Positions 34,157-42,347 of a DNA stretch of 62,015 nt are shown here, piece after piece. Location: NCBI GenBank assembly GCA_024224155.1, contig JAAENP010000295.1, forward strand, positions 1 to 62,015. Direction: 5' to 3'. The number at the start of each line of letters is the position of its first letter. Within the stretch, counting starts at the first letter, position 1. Both the position numbers and the translations under genes were made by a program. The stretch comes from a bacterium (lineage in GTDB: Bacteria; Acidobacteriota; Thermoanaerobaculia; Multivoradales; JAHEKO01). Below the pieces are notes generated by a model. The model searched no databases, was not told where the DNA came from, and saw only the letters and a list, made by a program, of their open reading frames with translations.

Positions 34157-35548
34157 ATGGCGGGCGAGCCCAACCCGATTTCGCGCAAGCTGGTTTTCGG
34201 TTCGATTCTTTTGAGCCTCTTCGTGATGTTGGACCTCGGTCTGCTGGGGTGGTTGATCTTCCGATCTCTGTCGGAGCGCGAGATTCAGCAGGTGCTGTTG
34301 GAAACGGAGGCCGAGGCCAGGGGCTTGGCGGAGCGGCTGGGGGAGCGTATCGAAGAGGAGCAGGGCGACAAGGACCTCTACACGGTGGTAGCGATCGAGC
34401 GGGAGCTCCAGACCTACATCGACGACGTGTTGAACAAGCGAGATATCGTCCAGAGCGTCGAGATCCGCGACCGCGAGGGCAAGCTCGTGTTTCACAGCCG
34501 CACCGAAGCCGGAATGATCGAAGGGGATGCGGGGCCACTGCGGATGGAATCGATGGAGATTCCGCCGAACATCGAGCAGAAAGTGGTGGAGCGTGACGGA
34601 AGGTACGAGCTGGATGCGCCCATCGGTGAGGTCGGTTTCGTCCGAATCGGTTTGAGTGAAGTCGAGCTGGGCAAGCGAATCAACGTGCTCCGTGGGCATC
34701 TGTTGCGTCAAACGGGGCTCATCGCCGCTGTGACGCTCGCCATCATGGCGATGGCCTACCTCATCATCTGGCGCCTCTGGACGCGGGGCCGCATTCTCGA
34801 GGCCAAGGCCTTCGAGGCCGAGCGGCTGGCCTACATCGGAACGTTGGCCTCGGGCCTGGCCCACGAGATCCGCAATCCCCTGAACTCCCTCAATCTCAAC
34901 ATGCAGATGTTGGAAGAGGAGACGCACGCGAGCACCGGGGGATCGACCAGAAAGCTGCTCTCGATCACCAGATCCGAAATCGGGCGCCTCGAACGCCTGG
35001 TCACCGATTTTCTTCAGTATGCGAAACCCAGAGCGCTCGATCTGGAGGAGGTTCCGGCGAGCACTCTGCTTCAGAACTGCCGCGACCTTCTCGAGCGGGA
35101 GGCCCACGCCGAGGGCGTCGATCTGGTCGTCGAAGATCGGTCCGCGAGTGCTCGGGTGGCCGTAGATACCGAGCAGATGTCGCAGCTCCTGCTCAATCTC
35201 GTGCGCAACGGCCTGGCCGCTGCCAAGGCCAGCGGGCGCGAAGCCGAGGTGCGTCTCATCGCCCGCCGGGAGCACGGCCGCGTACTGCTCGAGGTCCTCG
35301 ACAACGGCGCCGGCATTCCCGCCGGCGAGCTACAGCGGATTTTCGAGATCTTCTACTCCACCAAGCGCGGCGGCACCGGACTCGGACTGGCGGTGGTCGA
35401 ACGCATCGCCAGCGCCCACGGAGCAGAGCTTTCGGTTCAGAGCACTCCCGACCTCGGAACCCGATTTCAGGTAGCTCTGCGTGAACTGCCCGCCGAACCG
35501 CTGGCGCGGCCCCTGACAAGGGCGGCCGAAGGCTCGGCGGGCGCTTAG
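34157..35548 (+). CDS. Orphan membrane sensor histidine kinase (NtrB-like core)
   Basis: 463 residues. TM1 (KLVFGSILLSLFVMLDLGLL) and TM2 (LIAAVTLAIMAMAYLIIW) enclose a periplasmic sensor of about 150 residues. The kinase core shows H box GLAHEIRNPLNSLN, N box LLLNLVRNGLAAA, G1 DNGAGIP, F box FEIFYSTK and G2 GGTGLGLAVV. The HEIRNPLN type commonly pairs with NtrC-like sigma-54 activators. No response regulator with a receiver domain is in the window. The gene ends inside a hairpin that it shares with a convergent gene. Confidence 0.93.
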   Translation: MAGEPNPISRKLVFGSILLSLFVMLDLGLLGWLIFRSLSEREIQQVLLETEAEARGLAERLGERIEEEQGDKDLYTVVAIERELQTYIDDVLNKRDIVQSVEIRDREGKLVFHSRTEAGMIEGDAGPLRMESMEIPPNIEQKVVERDGRYELDAPIGEVGFVRIGLSEVELGKRINVLRGHLLRQTGLIAAVTLAIMAMAYLIIWRLWTRGRILEAKAFEAERLAYIGTLASGLAHEIRNPLNSLNLNMQMLEEETHASTGGSTRKLLSITRSEIGRLERLVTDFLQYAKPRALDLEEVPASTLLQNCRDLLEREAHAEGVDLVVEDRSASARVAVDTEQMSQLLLNLVRNGLAAAKASGREAEVRLIARREHGRVLLEVLDNGAGIPAGELQRIFEIFYSTKRGGTGLGLAVVERIASAHGAELSVQSTPDLGTRFQVALRELPAEPLARPLTRAAEGSAGA

Positions 35549-35567
35549 TGTCCCGTGCGGAACACTA
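35546..35567. terminator. Palindrome supplying both stop codons of convergent genes
   Basis: TAGTGT (35546-35551) pairs with ACACTA (35562-35567), with an inner CCG/CGG pair and a TG loop. The first TAG is the stop of the kinase gene; the last CTA is the stop of the zinc ribbon gene on the other strand. It can form a hairpin in either transcript. No U-run follows, so it is only terminator-like. Confidence 0.6.
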
Positions 35568-35744
35568 GTGCCCGGACTCGGGATCCGACCCCATCGTGTC
35601 GAGATCGTCTTCGGTAGCGAACTCGTCCGGCTCTTCGTTGCCGCAGACCGTGCACAGAATCTCGACGAGCTTGCCTTCGGCCCACTCGAAGGTGTAGCAG
35701 GGCGTCTCGCAGTTGAGACAGACCAGGAAATCAGGCTCGGACAT
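35565..35744 (-). CDS. Small zinc ribbon protein, 59 aa
   Basis: Not long enough for most ORF callers, but well supported: ATG 35744 has GGAGGAG four bases upstream and the frame ends exactly at the hairpin. The product has cysteines in CLNCETPC and a CTVC knuckle about 15 residues later (Cys9, Cys12, Cys31, Cys34), which form a two-knuckle zinc ribbon, and an acidic C-terminal tail (NEEPDEFATEDDLD). Function is unknown; such proteins often bind nucleic acid or another protein. It lies upstream of no other gene on its strand in this interval. Confidence 0.75.
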   Translation of the reverse strand: MSEPDFLVCLNCETPCYTFEWAEGKLVEILCTVCGNEEPDEFATEDDLDTMGSDPESGH

Positions 35745-35765
35745 AACGCTCCTCCAACCGCTATT

Positions 35766-36647
35766 CTAAGCCGCCGAATGGGCACCGGGGCTCCCGCCAT
35801 CCGAGCGCTGCTGGAGCCCCTGAAGTCGAAAGCGGTCGATGGCTCCTGCCATCTGTCCGGGTTTCTCCCAGTGAATGGCGTGTCCGGCGTCGGGGAGGGT
35901 CACCAGCCAGGAGTGGGACAGATGGTGCTCCATGGCACGGGCGACCTCGAGGCTGAAAAGGCCGTCATGCTCGCCCCAGAGAAGGAGCGTCGGTTGTCGG
36001 ATCGTGGCGAGATCCTCGGGTCCGTAGGCGTGGTCCGGAGTGGTCGACCGGAGGACGTGCCTGACCGCCGGTGAGGAATAGACTTGCAGAAAACCCCTCC
36101 GCGACAATTCGATAACGAAGGGCGTTCGGTGAAAGAGCGCCTGGTAGAGCCGGTCGACGTCGTCGAGGCCAGCGACGGTGGTGAGATCCTGGATCCGCTC
36201 CCAATCCTGATCCCGGTAACCTCCGGCGTCGACGAGTACGAGCCGTTCCAGCAGATCGGGCCTCTCCAGCGCCACTCGTACCGACATCCAGCCTCCGAGG
36301 CTGATTCCGGCCAGAGTCACGGCGCGACCGGGTGCCCACCACTCGATCAGCGCCGTGACTGCCTCGCTGCCCTCCACCACGTTGAGTCCACCGTTCGGAC
36401 AAACCGTGCCGCCCAGAACCGAGAGCTCCGGGATCAGGAGCTTGACCTCTTTCTGTAGTCGTTTGACGGCCGCGATCCAGGCTAGCGCGGTCGCGCCGAG
36501 ACCGTGCAGGAGGACCCAGCGTTCGCCGTCCGGCGGGCCGATCTCGTAGCAAAGCAGGGTCGTGTCGCCGACTTCGTGCTTCACTCTCCGGGCTCCCAGG
36601 GCCCTCAGAACCGCCGCCGTCCAGACGTAGTAGAGCTTGAGCAGCAC
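35766..36647 (-). CDS. Alpha/beta hydrolase
   Basis: 293 residues. The nucleophile elbow is GISLGGW, the oxyanion region LLHGLGATALAW, the acid in LLLWGEHDGLFS and the His in PDAGHAIHWEKPG, the full hydrolase triad of the C-C hydrolase/haloperoxidase-like group. No signal peptide, although the N-terminus (LLKLYYVWTAAVLRAL) is amphipathic and may touch the membrane. Substrate unknown. The next gene on this strand is the zinc ribbon gene 21 bases downstream. Confidence 0.9.
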   Translation of the reverse strand: MLLKLYYVWTAAVLRALGARRVKHEVGDTTLLCYEIGPPDGERWVLLHGLGATALAWIAAVKRLQKEVKLLIPELSVLGGTVCPNGGLNVVEGSEAVTALIEWWAPGRAVTLAGISLGGWMSVRVALERPDLLERLVLVDAGGYRDQDWERIQDLTTVAGLDDVDRLYQALFHRTPFVIELSRRGFLQVYSSPAVRHVLRSTTPDHAYGPEDLATIRQPTLLLWGEHDGLFSLEVARAMEHHLSHSWLVTLPDAGHAIHWEKPGQMAGAIDRFRLQGLQQRSDGGSPGAHSAA

Positions 36648-36673
36648 GCGGCGGACAATAGCACCGGCACCCG

Positions 36674-36702
36674 TTGACCCGATGTTCGGGGTATGCTAAT
36701 TT
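36674..36702 (+). promoter_or_regulatory. Probable sigma-70 promoter of rplU
   Basis: TTGACC (36674-36679), 17 bases, then TAATTT (36697-36702) with a TG one base before it (extended -10). It is placed about 40 bases before the rplU start in the only gap between the divergent hydrolase and the ribosomal genes. Confidence 0.6.
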
Positions 36703-36740
36703 TCGCTTCCTCGCGCGTTAGCGCCCAGGAGGAGTTCGTC

Positions 36741-37055
36741 ATGTACGCAGTGATCGAAACAGGTGGAAAGCAGTATCGGGTCGAGCCCGGGGATGTACTC
36801 GACGTCGAACGTCGCGACTTGCCGGAAGAGTCGAGCGAACTGCGTTTCGACCGGGTGCTGATGGTGCGAGGTGACAAGGACGTGCAGCTGGGCACGCCCC
36901 TGGTCGAGGGGGCTTCGGTGACGGCGACGTTGGTCGACGAAGTCCGCGCCCCCAAGATCATGGTATTCAAGTTCAAGCGACGCAAGGGGTACCGGCGTCT
37001 GATCGGGCATCGGCAAGATCTGATGCGAGTTCGAATTGATAAGATCGAAGCCTAG
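36741..37055 (+). CDS. rplU: Ribosomal protein L21
   Basis: 104 residues from ATG 36741, preceded by AGGAGG. The sequence (MYAVIETGGKQYRVEPGD, later KFKRRKGYRRLIGHRQ) is typical L21, a 23S-rRNA-binding protein of the large subunit. It leads the classical rplU-rpmA-obgE block. A 16-residue upstream open extension is not part of the protein. Confidence 0.98.
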   Translation: MYAVIETGGKQYRVEPGDVLDVERRDLPEESSELRFDRVLMVRGDKDVQLGTPLVEGASVTATLVDEVRAPKIMVFKFKRRKGYRRLIGHRQDLMRVRIDKIEA

Positions 37056-37076
37056 TAGGCTTATTGGAGTTCGCTC

Positions 37077-37337
37077 ATGGCACACAAAAAAGGACAAGGC
37101 TCCAGCCGCAACGGCCGCGATTCCAATCCGCAGAACCTGGGCGTCAAGCGCTACGGGGGCCAGAAGGTGACCGGTGGAACGATCATCGTGCGCCAGCGGG
37201 GCACCAAGATCTTTCCGGGCGTCAACGTCGGACGTGGCAAGGACGACACCTTGTTCGCGAAGACCGACGGTGTCGTCGAGTTCAAGCGCCGAGGCCGTTC
37301 GCGCCGCGTGGTCAACATCACGCCCGCCGCGGACTAG
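37077..37337 (+). CDS. rpmA: Ribosomal protein L27
   Basis: 86 residues, beginning [17 protein letters not shown]27's N-terminal tail reaches the peptidyl transferase centre; here there is no cleavable extension of the Firmicutes type. The pattern [11 protein letters not shown] and [11 protein letters not shown] is canonical. It lies 21 bases after rplU and 43 before obgE. Confidence 0.98.
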   Translation: MAHKKGQGSSRNGRDSNPQNLGVKRYGGQKVTGGTIIVRQRGTKIFPGVNVGRGKDDTLFAKTDGVVEFKRRGRSRRVVNITPAAD

Positions 37338-37380
37338 AACGGGCCACACCGGGTGAGCGCCTAGCGCTTATGCGGCCGTT

Positions 37381-38382
37381 GTGAATTTCATCGACGAAGC
37401 CGACCTTCACGTGTGTGGAGGTCGAGGCGGAAACGGCTGCATGGCCTTTCGCCGCGAGAAGTCCGTTCCCAAGGGAGGTCCGTCAGGTGGCGATGGCGGT
37501 CGGGGCGGCTCTGTGCTGCTGGTCGGCGATTCGGGCATGAACACTCTCTATCCGCTCCGGCACCAGAGGCTATACGCGGCCAAGAGGGGCCAGCACGGAG
37601 AAGGCTCGAACAAGACCGGCCGCTCAGCCGAGGACTTGCGAATCAAGGTGCCGTTGGGAACCCAAGTCTTGGATGCCGGTGGATCTCTGCTGGGCGAGGT
37701 TCTGAGGCATGGTGAGGAGCTGTGCGTCGCCAAGGGCGGAGACGGCGGCCGGGGCAACGCGCGTTTCGCGACGTCCACCAACCGCGCGCCGCGGCGTAGC
37801 GAGCCCGGCTACGAAGGCGAGGAGCGCGACATCCACCTACAGCTCAAGCTGCTCGCCGACGTTGGCGTCATCGGCCTGCCCAACGCCGGCAAGTCGACGT
37901 TCATTCGCACGGTGTCGGCGGCTCGGCCCAAGGTGGCCGACTATCCGTTCACGACTCTGGTCCCCAATCTCGGCGTCGTTGACGGTGGTTACGACCGCCA
38001 GCCGTTCGTAATCGCGGATCTGCCCGGTTTGATCGAAGGCGCCGCCGACGGTGCCGGCTTGGGACATCGTTTCCTTCGCCACATCGAGCGCTGCAGGATC
38101 CTGCTGCATTTCGTGGATCTGTCAACGGGCGAAGCGAGCTCGGTGGCCGATCTGGAGGTTCTGGAAAAGGAGCTGGGCGCCTATGCCGCGGAGCTACTGG
38201 AGCGCCCGAGGTGGATCGTCGGGACCAAGCTCGACGCAGCCGTCGAGGAGCGTCGCGGTGAGCTGGCGGCCGCGGCGCAGGCTCGCAACTTGCCGTACTA
38301 TGAGATCAGTTCGGCAGCCCGCTTGGGCACCGCCGAGCTGATCGGTGGCCTGGAGAGCGTGCTCGCGCGTCTGGACACATGA
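37381..38382 (+). CDS. obgE: GTPase Obg/CgtA
   Basis: Large-subunit assembly GTPase of 333 residues, GTG start. The N-terminal Obg fold is glycine-rich (CGGRGGNGC, GGDGGRGGSV). The G domain has G1 GLPNAGKST, switch and G2 YPFTTLVPNLG, G3 DLPGLIEGA and a G4 TKLD in place of the usual NKxD. The C-terminal OCT domain of Bacillus Obg is missing, as in the short form found in many Gram-negatives. Its TGA overlaps the nadD start as ATGA. Confidence 0.97.
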   Translation: MNFIDEADLHVCGGRGGNGCMAFRREKSVPKGGPSGGDGGRGGSVLLVGDSGMNTLYPLRHQRLYAAKRGQHGEGSNKTGRSAEDLRIKVPLGTQVLDAGGSLLGEVLRHGEELCVAKGGDGGRGNARFATSTNRAPRRSEPGYEGEERDIHLQLKLLADVGVIGLPNAGKSTFIRTVSAARPKVADYPFTTLVPNLGVVDGGYDRQPFVIADLPGLIEGAADGAGLGHRFLRHIERCRILLHFVDLSTGEASSVADLEVLEKELGAYAAELLERPRWIVGTKLDAAVEERRGELAAAAQARNLPYYEISSAARLGTAELIGGLESVLARLDT

Positions 38383-38987
38383 AACTCGGAATCTTCGGTG
38401 GTTCGTTCGACCCCATTCACTCAGGGCATGTGATCCCCGTGCGCAGGGCGGCCGAGGTTCTCGGCCTGGACCGGGTCTTCTACCTTCCCACCGCGCGTCC
38501 GCCTCACAAGCCCGGCCGCCAGTTCGCGCGCTCTCAGCGCCGCTTCGCGATGGTGGAGATGGCTCTGCTCGACGAGCCCGATTTCGAGGTCTCGGCCTGG
38601 GAGTTGACCCCGGGAGAGCGCGCTTACACCGTCGACACGGTCGAGCGCTTTCATCGTCGGGACCCGTCGGACGAGCTTCACCTCATCGTGGGAGCCGACT
38701 CGTTCAAACAGCTCCCGACTTGGCGCAGATGGCGCGACATCGTAAGGCTCTCGTCTCTCGCCGTTCTGACTCGTCCCGGCTGGGACTACCGATCGGTGGA
38801 GCAGAGTCTTCCCGAGGAGCTGAGAGACGTGGTGACCGCGGGTAGGGTTACGTTCGTCAGAAACCAGCCGGTCGAGATCTCGTCGACCGAGCTCCGCCAT
38901 CTGTTCCGCACCGGCGCCGAACTGCCCGAAGGGGCCGTACCGGACCTGGTGGTAAAGTACATACGGAAGTACTCCCTTTATAGATGA
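38379..38987 (+). CDS. nadD: Nicotinate-nucleotide adenylyltransferase
   Basis: Forms NaAD from NaMN and ATP in NAD synthesis. 202 residues with the nucleotidyltransferase motif GGSFDPIHSGH at the N-terminus and ISSTELRHLFRTG near the C-terminus. ATG 38379 overlaps the obgE stop; the gene's own stop overlaps the rsfS start. This obgE-nadD-rsfS order is widespread. Confidence 0.96.
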   Translation: MKLGIFGGSFDPIHSGHVIPVRRAAEVLGLDRVFYLPTARPPHKPGRQFARSQRRFAMVEMALLDEPDFEVSAWELTPGERAYTVDTVERFHRRDPSDELHLIVGADSFKQLPTWRRWRDIVRLSSLAVLTRPGWDYRSVEQSLPEELRDVVTAGRVTFVRNQPVEISSTELRHLFRTGAELPEGAVPDLVVKYIRKYSLYR

Positions 38988-39364
38988 GCCACGACGTCGC
39001 CGTTCGTTTGGATATCCCCGAAAAGCTCCGTGGCGTCGTCCGATCGGTTCTCGACCGCAAAGCCGTGGATTTGCGCGTTCTCCACATCGGCGACGTAAGT
39101 GACTTCACCGAGTTCTTCCTGATTTGCAGCGGTACCAGTGAACGCCAGGTTCAGGCGATCGCCGACGCCGTGGTCACCGGAGCCAAGGAAGCGGGAATCC
39201 GCCCGCTGGGGGTAGAGGGCTACAGCCACGGTAGTTGGATTCTGGTCGACTATGGAGACATGGTGATCCACATCTTCAGCTCGGACAATCGAAGCGTCTA
39301 CGGGCTCGAAAAACTGTGGAGCGATGCCACCGACATCACCGACACCTTTCTGAGCGGTGACTGA
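38984..39364 (+). CDS. rsfS: Ribosomal silencing factor RsfS
   Basis: 126 residues. RsfS binds L14 and blocks subunit joining under starvation. The family regions DFTEFFLICSGTSERQVQAI and GYSHGSWILVDYGDMVIHIF are clear. It overlaps nadD by four bases and the following sigma-54 activator-like gene by eight. Confidence 0.96.
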   Translation: MSHDVAVRLDIPEKLRGVVRSVLDRKAVDLRVLHIGDVSDFTEFFLICSGTSERQVQAIADAVVTGAKEAGIRPLGVEGYSHGSWILVDYGDMVIHIFSSDNRSVYGLEKLWSDATDITDTFLSGD

Positions 39365-40283
39365 GCTCCCGCCGGGCCTGGGTGTCTTAGCCCGATCTTC
39401 ACCTTCGATCCGCGAGCTCTATCGCCAGGCCGACCGTGCCGCCAAGAGCCGGGCGCCGGTGCTGATTCTCGGCGAGCCGGGCACCGGGCGCTCGACGCTG
39501 GCTCGCGAAATCCACGCCGCGGGCGGGCGGGCCGCGGCGGTGCTGGTCGAGGTCGACGCGGCGGCGATACCGGCGAGCCTCTTCGAGAGCGAGTTCTTCG
39601 GCCACCAGGTCGGCGCGTTCACCGGCGCCGAGACGGCGTCCGAAGGTCGGGTCGGGAAAGCCAGCGGCGGTTCTCTGCTGCTCGATCACGTCGAGGACAT
39701 TCCGCTTTCGGTCCAGGCCAAGCTGCTCCGGCTCTTGAGCGAAGGTCGCTACGTGCCGCTCGGTGGTCGCGAGCTAGAGGCCGATGTGCGCTTTTTTGCC
39801 ATCGGCTCGCACGAGCTCTCAGAAAGAGTGGACAACGGCAGCTTCAGGGAGGATCTCTACTACCGTCTCGAGGTGGTGACCCTGGTCATCCCGCCGCTGC
39901 GCCAGCGTCTGGCAGATCTCGAGCCGCTGGTCGAGTTCTTCCTTGCCGATCTGTCGGAACGATTCGACAAGGGTAGGCTCACTCTCAGCGGGCGAGCTCG
40001 GGGGTGGATGTCCAAGTACTCGTGGCCCGGGAACCTGCGCGAGCTGAGAAACGTGCTCGAGCGGGAAGTGGTGCTGGCCGAGGTCGCCGCCGCCGGCGCC
40101 CGGCTCGATCCCAGTCCGCCGTTGGGCTCGTCCGAGGTTCCGCGAAGCTTGACCGAAGTGGAAAGTGAGCAGATCCAGCGCGCGCTCGCCTTTACCCGGG
40201 GCCATCAGGGACGGGCCGCCGAGGTCCTGGGTATCAGCCGTAAGGCCCTGTGGGAAAAACGAAAGCGGTACGGACTGCCGTAG
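39357..40283 (+). CDS. Sigma-54 activator-like protein with altered Walker A and B motifs
   Basis: 308 residues made of an AAA+ domain and a Fis-type HTH (HQGRAAEVLGISRKALWEKR); there is no receiver, GAF or PAS domain. The sigma-54 loop GAFTGAE and the arginine finger region FREDLYYRL are intact. However Walker A reads GEPGTGRST, with Arg for the invariant Lys, and Walker B reads LLLDHVED, with His for the catalytic Glu. ATP binding or hydrolysis is likely weakened, so the protein may act as a DNA-binding regulator or regulate another activator. GTG 39357 overlaps rsfS, placing it in a ribosome/NAD operon. Confidence 0.9.
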   Translation: MTELPPGLGVLARSSPSIRELYRQADRAAKSRAPVLILGEPGTGRSTLAREIHAAGGRAAAVLVEVDAAAIPASLFESEFFGHQVGAFTGAETASEGRVGKASGGSLLLDHVEDIPLSVQAKLLRLLSEGRYVPLGGRELEADVRFFAIGSHELSERVDNGSFREDLYYRLEVVTLVIPPLRQRLADLEPLVEFFLADLSERFDKGRLTLSGRARGWMSKYSWPGNLRELRNVLEREVVLAEVAAAGARLDPSPPLGSSEVPRSLTEVESEQIQRALAFTRGHQGRAAEVLGISRKALWEKRKRYGLP

Positions 40284-40292
40284 ACTCGCCTC

Positions 40293-41594
40293 TTGAGCCA
40301 TCTCAATCTCATCTCGCTCGTGGGCTGGTTCGCACTGTGTGGCCTGGCCTGGCTCGCCGGCGGCTGCCGGCGGCCCATCCCCTGGCGCACATTCTGGGGT
40401 TCGACAGCGCTGGTGTTCGGGCTCGGCGCCGTGGTCTTCTTGCTGCCAGCAACGCGCGGCGTGCTTCTGGTCCTGAACGACATCGTCCTCGGTCTTCTCA
40501 GCAGCAGCGCCAAGGGCGCCGAGTTTCTGTTCGGTCCGCTGGCGCTCTCTCCAGGGCAGGCCACCGGAGCCGGCGAGCCCTCCATAGGCTTCGTGCTCGC
40601 CGCGCAGGTCCTGCCGGCAGTCATTTTCTTCGCCTCGATCATGGCGGTGCTGCACCACTTCAGGCTGGTCGAGCCGGTCGTGAGGTTCTTCGGCCGGGTG
40701 TTTCAACGGACCCTCAGGCTCTCGGGCGCCGAGGCTCTGACCGGCTCGATCCACATGTTCTTCGGCGTCGAGACGGCCGCGGCGGTACGTCCATATCTGG
40801 GCGGCATGACCCGGTCCGAGTTGTTGACGGTGGTCGCCTCGAACCTCTCGACCGTGGCCTCGACCACGCTCGCGGTCTATGTGATCTTTCTGAAAGAAGC
40901 GTTCCCACAGATCGCGGGGCATCTTCTTTCGGCCTCTCTACTTTCGATTCCGTGCTCGGTTCTGGCAGCCAAGCTGATGCTGCCCGAGACCGAGACGCCC
41001 GAGACCGCCGGCGAGGTTCCGACCATGGCGCGAGAGGAAGAGCACTCGAGTGTCATGGGCGCTCTGGCCGCCGGTGCCTGGGACGGACTCAAGGTCGCGG
41101 CCGGAATCACGACGATCTTGATCGCCGTGCTCGGGCTGGTGGGTGTTTTGGATCTTCTGCTGGGGAAGATTGGCGGTGTCTTCTTCCAGCTGAACGAACC
41201 GCTGACCATAGCGGGAATCCTGGGCTGGCTATTCAGGCCGCTGGCCTGGCTGCTCGGCATCGAGGCCGGCGACCTGCCGACGGCGGGGAAGCTCCTCGGC
41301 CAGCGGCTGATGCTGACCGAGGTGGTCAGCTATCAAGAGCTCGGCGCGCTCGCGTTAGCCAAGGAGCTATCGCCGAGAACGATTCTCGTACTGTCCTACG
41401 CGCTGTGCGGCTTCGCTCACGTCGGCGGCATGGGGATCGCGGTCGGCGGTTTTGGCGCTCTGGCGCCGAGCCGGCGCGAAGACCTGGCCGCCCTGGCGTT
41501 GCGAGGCCTGGTCGCGGCGACGCTGGCCACGCTGCTCACCGGTGCCCTGGCCGGTGTCTTCTTTCACGGTCAGGCGGGGATTCTGGGGCTGTAG
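40293..41594 (+). CDS. Concentrative nucleoside transporter (CNT/NupC family)
   Basis: 433 residues and about ten membrane helices. CNT signatures are clear: GSIHMFFGVETAAAVRPYL with MTRSELLTVV (normally GQTEAP...RPYL), LTEVVSYQEL, and CGFAHVGGMGIAVGGFGALAP. The QTEAP-like nucleoside-contact segment reads GVETAA, so substrate preference may differ from NupC. Ion-coupled nucleoside uptake across the inner membrane is expected. TTG 40293 starts ten bases after the activator-like gene. Confidence 0.92.
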   Translation: MSHLNLISLVGWFALCGLAWLAGGCRRPIPWRTFWGSTALVFGLGAVVFLLPATRGVLLVLNDIVLGLLSSSAKGAEFLFGPLALSPGQATGAGEPSIGFVLAAQVLPAVIFFASIMAVLHHFRLVEPVVRFFGRVFQRTLRLSGAEALTGSIHMFFGVETAAAVRPYLGGMTRSELLTVVASNLSTVASTTLAVYVIFLKEAFPQIAGHLLSASLLSIPCSVLAAKLMLPETETPETAGEVPTMAREEEHSSVMGALAAGAWDGLKVAAGITTILIAVLGLVGVLDLLLGKIGGVFFQLNEPLTIAGILGWLFRPLAWLLGIEAGDLPTAGKLLGQRLMLTEVVSYQELGALALAKELSPRTILVLSYALCGFAHVGGMGIAVGGFGALAPSRREDLAALALRGLVAATLATLLTGALAGVFFHGQAGILGL

Positions 41595-41609
41595 CATCTG
41601 GGGGCCATC

Positions 41610-42332
41610 GTGTCGTTCTCCAATGTGTATGACGACGCCGAGCGAGCTGAGGCCTATGCGACACTCGAGTTCCCGGGCACGTACTATCTGGCGTATCGCG
41701 ATCTGCCTGCGATTCTCGCCGAGGAGGTCACCGGAAGTGCCGCTCTCGATTTTGGCTGCGGCGCCGGCCGCTCCACGAGGTTTCTGAAGAAGCTCGGTTT
41801 CGATGCGATCGGTATCGATATTTCGAGCAGCATGATTCAGCAGGCCAAGAAGATCGACCCGAATGGGACCTATCAACTGGTGGACGAGGGCGACTTTGGC
41901 CTCTTTGGACCTCGGTCCTTCGATCTTGTCCTGTCCGCGTTCGCGTTTGACAACATCCCCGGCGTCGCAAAACGGCGCGGCCTATTGCGCGGCTTGCGGC
42001 GATTGCTCAAAGACAAAGGCCGGATTGTCCTGCTCGGTTCAACGCCCGAGATCTACACGCACGAGTGGGCCTCATTCACCACCAAGGCCTTTCCGGGGAA
42101 CCGCCGCGCGAAGAGCGGAGAGAGCGTTCGGATCGTGATGAAGGACGTCGAGGATGGGCGCCCCGTGGAAGACCTGATCTGGTTTCACTCGGACTATCTG
42201 AGCCTCTTTGAGGCATCGGAACTCCGGCTCGCAGCTCACTACCAGCCGCTCGGGCTCGAGGACGAGCCGTACGAGTGGCTGACCGAGGCCTCGATCGCCC
42301 CCTGGGTCACCTACGTACTGGGCAAGAAGTAA
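41610..42332 (+). CDS. SAM-dependent methyltransferase (Methyltransf_11-like)
   Basis: 240 residues. Motif I is ALDFGCGAGRSTRFL, the ribose-binding Asp lies in AIGIDISSSMIQQA, and motif II/III are SFDLVLSAFAFDNI and LLKDKGRIVLLGST. GTG 41610 is used, 15 bases after the nucleoside transporter. The gene is followed by two SDR genes on the same strand. Substrate not predictable; small-molecule methylation is likely. Confidence 0.87.
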   Translation: MSFSNVYDDAERAEAYATLEFPGTYYLAYRDLPAILAEEVTGSAALDFGCGAGRSTRFLKKLGFDAIGIDISSSMIQQAKKIDPNGTYQLVDEGDFGLFGPRSFDLVLSAFAFDNIPGVAKRRGLLRGLRRLLKDKGRIVLLGSTPEIYTHEWASFTTKAFPGNRRAKSGESVRIVMKDVEDGRPVEDLIWFHSDYLSLFEASELRLAAHYQPLGLEDEPYEWLTEASIAPWVTYVLGKK

Positions 42333-42347
42333 TAGTCAGGAGGCCGG

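Noticed and set aside
34085-35275. N-terminal 400 codons of a long minus-strand frame ahead of the binding protein
   Set aside because: They are antisense to the histidine kinase gene; the binding protein has a proper signal peptide and Shine-Dalgarno at 34057.
36741-40283. rplU-rpmA-obgE-nadD-rsfS block as unusual
   Set aside because: This order is widespread in bacteria; only the activator-like gene at its end is noteworthy.
39819-40922. 367-codon minus-strand ORF
   Set aside because: It crosses the activator-like gene and the nucleoside transporter and matches no family.
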